Part shown: positions 8,975 through 18,058 of the stretch, piece after piece
How the letters are laid out: each line of letters opens with the position of its first letter
Numbering within the stretch: the stretch's first letter is position 1
Source of the DNA: Apiotrichum sp. Y4204
Taxonomy: Eukaryota > Basidiomycota > Tremellomycetes > Trichosporonales > Trichosporonaceae
DNA: 29,974 nucleotides
Direction of reading: 5' to 3'
NCBI GenBank assembly: GCA_025531455.1
Contig: JAMYHL010000153.1
Span: forward strand, 1-29,974
Notes under the pieces: generated by a model
What the model was told of the DNA's origin: nothing
Databases searched by the model: none
Seen by the model: only the letters and a program-made list of their open reading frames with translations
Translations under genes and position numbers: made by a program

Positions 8975-9792
8975 TTAGGGAGGAGCGGGAAGCCCCACAT
9001 ATACAAGCACGACCCACCGCCCAGCAACCTCTACAATCTCCCCATCATCCAGCCGCCCCTCCGCCGCATGCAGGGTATACGCCTCGGGTACGCGGGACAT
9101 CTTCTTGCACAGCGCCGTATCCCACTCGTCTGCGGGGAGAGGGGCGAATGCATGTAAGGCAGCGACGGCCCGCGCGCAGAGCTCTCCCGCCGTCTCAGTC
9201 TCGCGCTGTGGGGGGAGAAGGAGGTAGCGTGTATCCCTGGTGTCAGACGCAACCCTCCGCGGCTCCCCAGGACGGGTATCCGGGCCTCCGGGGACGCACC
9301 ATCGTAATACGTGAATCCATGCCGGGTGCGGCCCGTCGTGCACCTCGAACGGTATTGGCCCGACACCGCATGGCCCGATGCAGCCGGGCTGTGGCCACAG
9401 CGGATCTCGGCGGACGAGCATGTTGAGCGTGGTGTTTGCCGTGATCTGCGCGGATGCCATAGTCATTACTTCCATATGTTGCTGCTCTGCCGGGTCGGCA
9501 TTACGCTGCCCTCCCCCACGGCCCCACTTTGAGCTCCACACCACCCGGCCGCCAAGTAGAAGATGAAAAGAGGCGCAACGCGAGTCGAGCTCTTCCTCGA
9601 GGTACGCCGCAAAGTCCGCCAGCCGCTCCCCAGAGTGTGTGTAAAAGGTGTACTTGTGTTGAGAGCTGGAGTCAGCGTGCCATCCACGGTGACAGCCCAC
9701 ATACATACGCACGGGAAGTGGCGCACGACAACGGGAAAACTGGCTGCTCCGCGTCGCGCGTAGAAGGCTGCGGAGGCGGCGTTAGCGTCCAT
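8975..9792 (-). CDS. unrecognised protein
   Basis: The ATG at 9792 opens exon 1 (9792-9713), which joins exon 2 at 9665 through a GTGCGT...CTGACTCCAG intron. A second, in-frame intron with a GTGCGT donor and CTGACACCAG end (9299-9237) is likely but, at 63 nt with no stop, cannot be proved; the protein is about 235 or 256 residues. It ends at TAA 8977-8975. Features: an N-terminal DANAASAAFYARRGA segment faintly like the end of GNAT acetyltransferase folds, a Trp/Gly-rich middle (GGRVVWSSKWGRGGG), a Cys/Pro-rich part (PLWPQPGCIGPCGVGPIPFE) and a C-terminal WVVLVYVGL. No membrane segment or signal peptide is evident. A stop codon not far upstream in frame argues against a simple longer N-terminus, although an upstream coding exon is possible. 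I do not recognise the family. Confidence 0.5.
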
Positions 9793-10502
9793 CAGTATGG
9801 CTGCGGTGATGGGTAGATGTCAGACGGCGATGATTGCAGCTTGCAGCGTATCTGTGGCCTCTGTGGGTGTCTGTTTAGTCCAGCACCGCCACCTTCTCCC
9901 AGCATTGCCAGCGGCTGTTCAACCTTATTCGGCGTCCGCGATGTGTGCGCCGTCCGCCACTGACCGCCTGAGGGTCGAGCGCTGACGAGCAGCAGCTCAC
10001 TGTGGAACATGCCGCGCCTGCCCTGTTGTGCAGTTGTGATGCGGTCGGGGCGAGATGTCCCTTGTCTTGCCTCACTTTATCAGTACATCAGTCTACTCTT
10101 CTCAGGAAGAAGCAAACAGGTTCTGAGCAGGCCAAGAAGACAGCTCTGCTCGATCACAATCATGCCACGGAGAACCCTCGGATCCTCGGACACACCCTTC
10201 GTTGCCACTGCCGCCATGTCATAGCCGGCGTGGTGGCGTTAAGCGGGCAGCCACTGCCGCACTGCCGCCATGCAGCCATTACCTATGCAACAATAGGCCA
10301 GACCAGACTCAACGGAATTTGCCCTTTTTTTCTCCCTCGTTCCCGCTACGTCACAGACAAACACTGTCTGTCAGTCTCAGCCAGCTCAGCAAGCTGGCAC
10401 GCGTCGTCCACAGGCCCTTTGACGACGTGCACTCGTCCTCTCATCACATCACCACCACCATCCACATCCACATCCACTCCATCCCCCCCGGTCCATGGCA
10501 TA
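9793..10502. promoter_or_regulatory. divergent promoter region of the unrecognised gene and GPC1
   Basis: About 710 bp separate the two start codons. The GPC1-proximal part is CT- and CA-rich with short CCACAT/CCATCC repeats at about 10445-10490, as expected of a fungal 5' leader. Small open frames are present on both strands without support. No TATA box was convincing. Confidence 0.35.
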
Positions 10503-12616
10503 ATGTCCACTGACGCCGACTCCCCCGCCCTCCGCCCCACCACGCCGGACCCGCGGCCGCCGCTCCCGCGCACATCCTCGAGTCTCTCGGGGCTTGCGCG
10601 CCGCGGCGCAGACCGCGTCGGCGACGAGTTTGGCGAGAGCCTCGTGCTCCTCGGTATGTTGGCATACATCACCCCCAACGCTATACTGATACACAGATGT
10701 TATCGAGACATTCTTCGGTATGTAGGAACGAGGATTGCGGAGTGCTCAACCTCGGACTCGGACTCAAACCTTGCAACTGCAACCCAACTTGCACCTACAT
10801 TGATGATCCCATGTCACTGGCCTATCTCGCGGTACTAACATCAGACTCGCGCCTCGACCTCTGGGAGCGCCGCCTAAAGGAGCAGTCTGCGCGGCTGCGC
10901 AAGCGCGCCGGCGAGCTGATTCCAAAGGGCCTCCGGACACCTGGCGGCAGCACGATGCTCCTCCTCGACAGCGACGAAGAGGATACCCCCGCCTCGTCGC
11001 GCGTGGCGACCGCCCGCATGCGCGCAGACATGGAGCGCGAGCTCTCCCGCGTAAAGGTCAAACTGGCGCAAAAGGTCAATGGGCTGAGCGCGAGCTGGCG
11101 CTCGGCCAAGACGGTGCGCACGAGGGAAAAGCTCTGTGCGTACACCGGCCGGGGAGCGGGTGTGGCGTGAAGCGAAGCGAAGCGCAAAGCTCAAAGCGCA
11201 AAGCGGCCCGATCTCGACCCATGCTTCGGAGCTTCCGCCCGCCCTCTGCTTCTCTCATAACGAGTTACTAACCTCCATAGCATTCTTCCTCGGCGTCAAC
11301 ACGCTCGCATTCACATGTCTCTGTGTCGGCAAGTGGCCCACATGGATTCCGTTCGCGTACACGGCCCAGTTTATGGTGTACATGCCGATTCGCACGTACA
11401 CTTACAAGCAAAAGGCGTTCCACTACTTCCTCTTTGGTGAGTCGGGCCCGTGTGGAATGTGGGATGGTGGTGTGCCTTTATACGAGAGGCGACCATGTGT
11501 GAATGTCGAGAAGAAGACACGCTGACGAGCAGAGTACGTTACCACCAGAGACTTCGAGTCGTTGCCGCAATCTGACCTCCAGTATGTGCTACTTTGTCAA
11601 CCTCATCGACCTTGTCTGGCTCTGGGTGTTCCCCCAGTCGACCGAGCTCTTCATCTGCTGTTACCTCCTCACCATGGGCCCGCTCGCGAGCGCGATCGTC
11701 ACCTGGCGCAACTCGCTCGTCTTCCACTCCATCGACAAGGTCACGAGTCTGTTTATCCACATGTGAGTGTGAGCAATGGCGACTACTGACAACAGCTACC
11801 CGCCGATTGTATTTAGCATTATTCTGTGAGCTACCGTCATACTGTCGAAGCTCATCCCAGGTTCCACTACGAGGGCTCGGCAGAGCGCTATCCCGGCATC
11901 ACGGGCATCGCAAACTACTCGTGGTACACCATGATCCTCATGGCGGCCGTCCCATACTGCATCTGGCAGGGCCTGTACTTCAAGGTTAGCTCCCTCAGCG
12001 TCTGCCAACCTAACGACAGTTCATCTCGATCGACCGGGCCGCCAAGATACGCAGCGGCGCGCGCCAGAACTCGTTCCACTAGTGCGTCCATCAGCGAAGC
12101 ATACCTGACACCAGCCTCCTGAACGACAAGCACGGCCCGATCGGCCGCGCACTCCGCGGCATCCGCCCAGAGCACCGCGAGCTGTGGTTCATCTTCGGCC
12201 AGCTCAGTGCGTGACCCTCCGCTTCTCCCCTAACCCCAGTCTACTCCATCGTATTCATGGTTCCCGCCGCGCTGCTCTTCATCACCTCGCCGCGCTGGAC
12301 AAACATTGCCCTCATCCTCGTCTTCTGGGTCGCGGCATGGAACGGCGCGAGCTTCTACGTCGAGGTGTTTGGGCGCAAATTCGAGCGCGAGCTCGACAAG
12401 CTTCGCGGCGAGATGGAGGCGCTCTCGGGGGCGAGCAGCAAGAGCACGTCGGCGCCAAGCACGCCGTTCAGCGGCGCATCCAGCGCCCACGAGTACAGCC
12501 TCGAGCACTCGCCGCTCGTGCTTCCCGCCAGCTCGCAGACCGAGCCGTCGCCGCTCACCCTCGAGAAGAAGGAGGACGGCGGCGTCTCCGTCGTGGATCG
12601 GCCCAAGTCGGAGTAG
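10503..12616 (+). CDS. GPC1: glycerophosphocholine acyltransferase (GPC1, DUF2838 family)
   Basis: GPC1 adds an acyl group to glycerophosphocholine, making lysophosphatidylcholine at the ER and recycling the choline backbone. Twelve exons: 10503-10653, 10697-10717, 10845-11135, 11281-11436, 11533 alone, 11583-11762, 11796-11825, 11861-11984, 12020-12081, 12115-12206 and 12240-12616 give about 494 residues (eleven if the 1-nt exon is uncounted as such). Landmarks: FFLGVNTLAFTCLCVGKWP, YTAQFMVYMPIRTYTYK, FHYFLFD then CYFVNLIDLVWLWVFP, YLLTMGPLASAIVTWRNSLV, FHSIDKVTSLFIHIYPP, HYEGSAERYPG, YSWYTMILMAAVPY and ELWFIFGQLIYSIVF, all as in the family, with many membrane helices. Ser-rich cytosolic segments flank the membrane core. 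The ATG at 10503 is followed by a Pro/Ser-rich N-terminus; its -3 base is T. Confidence 0.88.
11533..11533 (+). other. candidate 1-nt microexon in GPC1
   Basis: Base A at 11533 is preceded by an intron end (GCTGACGAGCAG) and followed at once by a GTACGT donor; the next intron ends TCTGACCTCCAG at 11582. G from the upstream exon, this A and T from the downstream exon make GAT (Asp207), giving FHYFLFD-MCYFVN. If the earlier AG at 11528-11529 is used instead, the exon is 4 nt (11530-11533) and adds one Ala. Confidence 0.6.
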
Positions 12617-12684
12617 TAGCCAGTGCGCGATATTTTATAATGCGACAGTGCAATGACGGAGAAGAGCAGACGAGAGAGAGAGAG

Positions 12685-12743
12685 AGACCAAGAGAGTGCA
12701 TAATCAGAGACCAAATTGCGCCACAGACCAAGAGAGTGCATAA
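12685..12743. repeat. 19-nt direct repeat, 40-bp spacing
   Basis: AGACCAAGAGAGTGCATAA occurs at 12685-12703 and exactly again at 12725-12743, in the 155-bp gap between the converging ends of GPC1 and the coiled-coil gene. A GA dinucleotide run precedes the first copy. Confidence 0.85.
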
Positions 12744-12771
12744 ATACAAAGCATACAAATCATCTCCCTCC

Positions 12772-15100
12772 TCACCGCCACGCGCGCGCCTTACCCGCAG
12801 TGCTGGAACGGGACGACCCGGATCCCGTCGAGCCCGTCGAGCTCCGCGCCCGGTCTTTCACCCGCTCATCCTCCTTCTCTCTCCCCTTCCCCTTCTCTGC
12901 TGCGCGTGCCCGCGCCGCCGCCGTGCTGGAGAGTAATGTCGACGACTTGCGCAGTGAGGCCTCCATCTTCCCCTTGCCCTTGTCCGGGGGCGCGAGAAAG
13001 TTGTCCCGCCCACTGTCGGACAGTACCCGACTGGCAGCGGGGCCCGCGGGGCCGCCGGGAGCGACGGGAGGGCCGGAAGCGGAACTGCCAGCTTCACTGG
13101 GACCACCGGTCGGTCCCGCACCATTACTACTCGATCCGGCGCTCTTTCCCGAGACGCTCCTCGTCGAGCTGCGCAGCGACCCGCCGAGACGCGCCTTGCG
13201 CCGCTCGCGGTCGAGCGTCGCGCGCTCAAGCACGAGGCGGGATAAGGGCGTGCGCGGGGGGCGGCGGCGCGCGCCGGCAGCAATCTTCGCGGGGGAGCGG
13301 TGCGGGGAGAGCGGGGAGGGAGAAGCCGGGTGATGTCGGTGTTTCGGCGAGCGAGGGGGCAGGGGGACGGCGTCCTCGCGCGCGCGGGCCTCGGCCTCGG
13401 CTGCGGCCGCCGCTTTTGCCGTCTCCTCAGCATGTGCCGCCAGCGCGGCGGCCACCGCCGCTTCCTTATCCGCTGCGAACGCGGCCTTTGCGGCGTCGAG
13501 CTCCATCCGCTCCTCGTTGAATCGCACGTCGCGCTCGCGCAGCGCCTCGCGCTCGGCGTCCAGCTCGCGTTTCTGCCGTACGAGCTCGTCGCGCAGCCGC
13601 GTATCCGCAAAGTCCGTCGTGGACGGGACGCTGCTGTCAGCTAGAACAAACGCAAGAAAGCTCACCGGCCCTGTACGCTCATCTTGGCCATCTGCTCGAC
13701 GACGCGGTTGGCCTCCTCGTTCTTTGCGGCCGCGATCTGCAGCTCCACCTCGAGGTCCTTGACGCGGTCGCGGAGGTCAGCGAGCTCGCGCTCGCGCACG
13801 CGCTCGAGCCGGCGCGCCTCCTCCGCCTCTTCGGCTTCCGCCTCCGTTACGCCGTTACCGTCCCGCATGATCGGCGAGATCTCGGTCGTGAGTGCCGCGC
13901 GCACGTCGGCTACCAAAGCTTTCAGGCGTGATTCCGCGATAGACGGGTGTGCAGTCCACGACGCGACCTGCTTGACGTGCCGCGATGTGCTTGTCACAGC
14001 GTAGAATTCCTCCGCGAGCAGCCGTGGCGGGGGGTCCTCACCACGGCCAGTTGCAAGCGCCTCACGCAAGGAGTTGGCTGTCGACACCGCAACGTGCCGG
14101 AACGAGTCGATCTCCTCTTGCAGACTCTGGCGGAGGCTGGAGAGGTCGGCAAGTGACGCCTCGATGAGCGGGATCGGGCCAGCCTTAGGTGAGCTATGAG
14201 GCAAAATGTGCACCTACCGCTACTGGCGCGATGTGGCCCGGCGGAACGGGATTCATGAGCTCAAACTTTGGCGGGACGACGGGCACTTGTCGTGACAGCT
14301 GTCCGAGCACCTTGTCGAGCTTGAGCTGCGCGCGCTTTGCCTCTTGCTGATAATGAGTTAACGTGCAGCTATTGTAACTCACAGTGGCAGCCACCTTGAG
14401 GTTGTCGATCGCCTTGCGTCCCCGGGCGACATCTTCCCGCAAAAGCTTTCCCTTACTCTCCTCCTCCTTCTGCCGCCGCTCGGCATCAGCAGCCTGGATC
14501 TTGGCGGCCTGGACGTCCGTCTCCATGCGCGAGACTGCCCTCTCCTGCTTCTCCACGCCCTTGAGCAGCCGCTCGTGCTCATACTGCAGTGTCCGGAGAC
14601 GCGTATTCGTGTCCTCGAGCGCGGTCACCTTGGACTGGGGGTGAGTTTGAAAAGAGCCTAGCGTAACTCACCGCAGCGGCACCGAGCAGGTCAGTAAGGA
14701 TGCTGGATATGTGAGCCTGCTCAGAGCTCGAGAGGCCGTCGAGCTTCAGCGGCCGCTTGGTGTGTCCGTGCGCGATGAGCTGCGCGCTCAGCGACGAGAG
14801 TTTGCTCGCGCTCCGCTTCCTCTCCTTCTCCTTTTCCTTTTCCCTGTCGTCCTTCTTCTCCTTATCCTTCTCCTTCTCCTTGTCCTTATCCCGCTCGCGG
14901 TCCTTCCTGTGTTTCTCCTTATCGTGGTCCTTACTCCGCCGCTCCTTGTCCCTCCGCCGCTCCTTTTCCTCCTTCTCCTCTCCCTCCCTCCCCTCCTTCC
15001 CCTCCCCCATCTCGCACGGTATCTCCTCCCAGCTCGGCACGCTGCCGCCCGGCGTGAGCTCCACTTCGCGCGGCCGCACGGGCTTCTCCCAGAGACTCAT
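12772..15100 (-). CDS. coiled-coil protein, possibly ADIP/Msd1-like
   Basis: Exons 15100-14672, 14634-14383, 14346-14218, 14183-13666 and 13630-12772 give about 728 residues. Order: a short N-terminus (MSLWEKPVRPREVELTPGG), a Lys/Glu/Asp/Arg low-complexity block (about residues 30-105), a region SSEQAHISSILTDLLG, then a long heptad-like coiled coil from about residue 144 (LEDTNTRLRTLQYEHERLLK) to about 260, more coiled coil around 380-500, and a Ser/Pro/Gly-rich basic tail. The first coiled coil, ending with a VAATQEAKRAQLKLDKVLGQL helix, resembles the afadin/alpha-actinin-binding (ADIP) domain of SSX2IP and fission yeast Msd1, which anchor spindle microtubules at centrosomes or spindle poles. 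Coiled coils resemble one another easily, so this is tentative. The ATG at 15100 has G at -3; the frame stays open upstream but the extra part looks like leader. Confidence 0.6.
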
Positions 15101-15517
15101 GTCGGCGATGGTGCTGGTTGGGGTGGTGTGATGGTGTGATGAATGTTGGATTGTTGTTTTGGTGTTGTTGTCTGTCGTCTCGGGGGAAAAGAAAACAGTC
15201 GCACCCACCCAACCAACAGACACGACCATTGTTTACGCGCTGCACACTTTTTTTTACGTAAATTACCTCTCTTACCACATGGCTCACCAGCCCACGTGAA
15301 ATACTCCCGCTACTGACGACGTGGCTGTGCCCATGCCCCTGCTAGCCGGCCCTGCTGGCTGTGCATTGCTGTTTTCGGTGGCAACCCGGCCGGCGGCGAT
15401 CGGCATCGCGAGCGACCCCTCGAAGGGTCCGAGGGTCGTTGCGTCGTCGACATGGGGGCACCTCGAACACATCATCACCACTTCTCATCTCCTCTCTCCC
15501 CTCCATCAAATCCCACC
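15101..15517. promoter_or_regulatory. divergent promoter with an E-box
   Basis: This 417-bp stretch lies between the start codons of the coiled-coil gene (minus) and the HERP-like gene (plus). It has a run of T at 15248-15256 and a palindromic CACGTG at 15293-15298, a binding site for bHLH factors in fungi. Which gene it serves is not clear. Confidence 0.35.
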
Positions 15518-17648
15518 ATGCAGGCCGACCCTCCCGATACGGCCGTCCCCTCCTCGCCGCCCGTCTCTCCGTTCGCGCAGCAAACCGCCGGGCGGGACGG
15601 CATGCGTCTCCGCCGCCCCGCAGTCGCCACTCGGGCACCCGCACCCGCAATGTCTCCATCACTCCAGCCGCCGGGCACGATCAAGCTCTTCCTCTCCCTT
15701 CCCTCTGCCGACCGTGTGCCGTCCGCTGCCCGCGCCGAGCTCACAGTCTATTCAGGGACGAGCGTGCGCGACGCCAAGGACGCAATCGCCTCGGGCGCCG
15801 CGGGCTTTGGGATGTGGGAGCGGAATGGGCTGCGGCTGATCTGGCGCGGGCGCGTGCTCGCCGACGACGAGGTGCTCGATACGGTATTTTCCGGAATCGA
15901 GGAACCCACAGTACATGTCGTTGCGCGCCGGGTAGCAGGCGACGCTGCGCCGATACTTGCGCCGCGGAGCGCCCCGGCCCCTCGTCCCCTTCCCACCCCG
16001 ACGACGGCTAATGGCACCGCGCTCGCCGACACGGTGCACTATCTCTGCTTTGTCTGTCGCGAGCACATGTATCTGCTTGTCGGCCGCGAACCCCTCGCTT
16101 GGGATGACATGCGCCCGCCCCCGACCATTCCCCGCGCGGAGGCGTACAAGGCGATTCTTTCTGTCGTGCGCTCCTATGCTGAAGAGTGGGCCGATGCGCT
16201 CCACGGCGACGGCGACCGCGAGGCGCTCAAGCGTGCTTGGTCGGAAATGGGCTCCGAGGCCATGCGTGATGAAATCAGCACCCTCTGGCGCGACCTCACG
16301 GGACAGGAGTATGGTGCTGATGGGGCAAGCACCGCCGTCGAGATTGAGTGAGTATGGTTCTGCTTCCTGTTCTCATTGCGCGCTGCGTCTGCCGATCAGC
16401 TTCCTAACGCCCAGCCGCGAGACGCTCACCGTCCACCTCCCCGCACTCAATGACATGGTCCCCGCCCAACTCACCCACCTTCTTTTCTATCTCCGCACGG
16501 CCGGTCTTGTGCGGTACCTCTCTAGCCGCCTGGCCGAGCTTAACACAGCCGAGCAGCCGACCCCAACTCCAACCGCACCACAGCCCGCAGTCCCTCCGCA
16601 GGTGATGTACCAGGGCTCTATCCGGATCCGCGTTCCGCGTCTGCGCCTCTCCTTTGTCCTCATTCAGCACCTCTTCTGGTCCGCAATGCGTATCGTCACC
16701 ATTCTCTGGATGCTCACCCGCGGCATGAAGTGGGACGACTACCGGCTGTGGCTCCTCATCGCCCTCTGTGCAGGCTGGTGGCTCGTAGACGGCTTCAACC
16801 ACTGGCTGGTTGAGAACCGTCAACGCCGCGAGGCCCGCATGCGCCGCGCAATGCACGCCGACAACATTGTCCGCGCACAGGCCGGCGCAGACGCCCCACC
16901 ACTCGACCCCGCAGCACAGGCTGCAGCCGACGCCCCCCTCCACGCCGCAGCTGCTGCCCGCGCTGGCGCAGGCGCCATTCGCCAGCGCGCCCAGCCTCAG
17001 GGCCAGCCGGCCCGCCGCCGCGCGCAGGGCACCGATGTGCTGCTCCAAATCCCCTATTTCAACCTGGACGAGGACGCCGCGCAGCTGCGCGTCCGGAGCT
17101 CACGCCTACATGGCCCCGCACCCGGGCGCGTCGCCACCCCCACGCCGCAGGACCCGGTGGCCGAGCTCCTCCCCGAGCCGCGCACCCGCCCCAGCCGCAT
17201 CATCACAAACGTGCTCCTCCCCGCCGCGCTGTGGTTTGTGACCCTCATCCCGACGTTTGAGGCGCAGCGCGCGCGCGAGATCCGCCAGCGCGAGCGCACC
17301 ATGCGTGCAGTCATCAAGGCACTGAACCCCCAGGCCGAGAGCGAGGGGGATGCCGCTGAGGGGAACGAGCACGGAGAAGAGACGAACGAGAATGAGAGGG
17401 AGGACGAGACGGAGAACGAGAGCGAAAATGACCGCGCCCCCGCCCCGGCCCCCGCCCCCGCCCCCGCGCCGCGCGAGCTCGTCCTCCCCACGGGTATCTC
17501 GCCCGCCGCGCGCGCATACTACCTCCGCGTGGCGTCGAGCACCGAGTCGATCGACTGGGAGGAGGAGCGCGCCGCCCAGCGCGCAATGGGCATTCCGGAC
17601 GAGGACGAGGGCGAGGGCGCGCGCGCCGGGTTCATGGGCATGCTCTAG
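15518..17648 (+). CDS. ubiquitin-like-domain membrane protein, HERP/Usa1-like
   Basis: Two exons (15518-16347, 16415-17648) give about 687 residues. A ubiquitin-like domain spans about residues 54-138 (TIKLFLSLPS, SVRDAKDAI, GLRLIWRGRVLADDEVL). After a helical region come two close hydrophobic segments at about 356-378 (FVLIQHLFWSAMRIVTILWM) and 386-405 (YRLWLLIALCAGWWLVDGF), likely a membrane hairpin, and a third at about 539-558 (IITNVLLPAALWFVTLIP). The rest is Ala/Pro/Arg-rich, with an acidic Glu/Asn block and an Ala-Pro repeat near 17430-17472. N-terminal ubiquitin-like domain plus hairpin is the plan of HERP and yeast Usa1, scaffolds of the ER-associated degradation ligase; a Dsc3-type ligase subunit is an alternative. 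The ATG at 15518 has a good CACC context and is preferred to an in-frame ATG at 15452. Confidence 0.7.
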
Positions 17649-18058
17649 GCGTGCCCGGCCGAGTTGTAGAGTTGTATCCCTGCTATCCATCATTCATTTA
17701 GACGTGCGCTGCAAACGTTGCACATTGCGAAACGATGGCTTCGCCGAACAGTCTGCGCCCCCAGCACTGATTTATCACCAGACTTATCTATGTAGTTCGC
17801 AGAAGCTTTGACGCAGGGAAAATGCTCCTCCTATGAGGACTGTAGGCTCAGCGCAGCTCCTGTTAACACCCTTCAGACATTGCCGCGTACACCGCTCCGA
17901 GTTCGAACCCTCTGGCCAAAGATGTCCATGGAACAGCTCATCGTGAATGAGGAAGTTGTAGGGAGAGCAGCATGACGACCGGGGCACTGCTACCAAACCA
18001 CGCATTCCGCCACCACTCCTCAAGCTCTAGCCAAACAATGCATGAAATGATGTATACT
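17649..18058. other. convergent intergenic region, nothing recognised
   Basis: This holds the 3' regions of the HERP-like gene and the palmitoyltransferase gene. A GTTCGAAC palindrome near 17902 looks like a tRNA T-loop, but its flanks do not pair, so no tRNA is called. Confidence 0.4.

Noticed and set aside
11437..11582. Single-intron alternative in GPC1 ending at 11548, adding about 12 residues in frame
   Set aside because: It ignores the CTGAC-AG end at 11521-11532 and the GTACGT donor after it, and puts an insert in a conserved segment. It is kept only as the rival that would refute the 1-nt exon.
12355..12741. Minus-strand open frames opposite the GPC1 3' end
   Set aside because: They are antisense shadows of GPC1 coding sequence; the GPC1 reading is supported by family sequence.
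14740..15139. Plus-strand Leu/Ser/Phe-rich frames looking like membrane helices
   Set aside because: They are the complement of the Lys/Glu-rich block of the coiled-coil protein, whose antisense naturally reads as Leu, Phe and Ser.
15452..15517. Earlier ATG for the HERP-like gene
   Set aside because: It would add a His/Ser/Pro stretch typical of untranslated leader; the ATG at 15518 has a CACC context.
17880..17930. tRNA-like GTTCGAAC T-loop motif
   Set aside because: On neither strand do the five flanking bases pair into a T stem, and no matching acceptor, D or anticodon arm was found.
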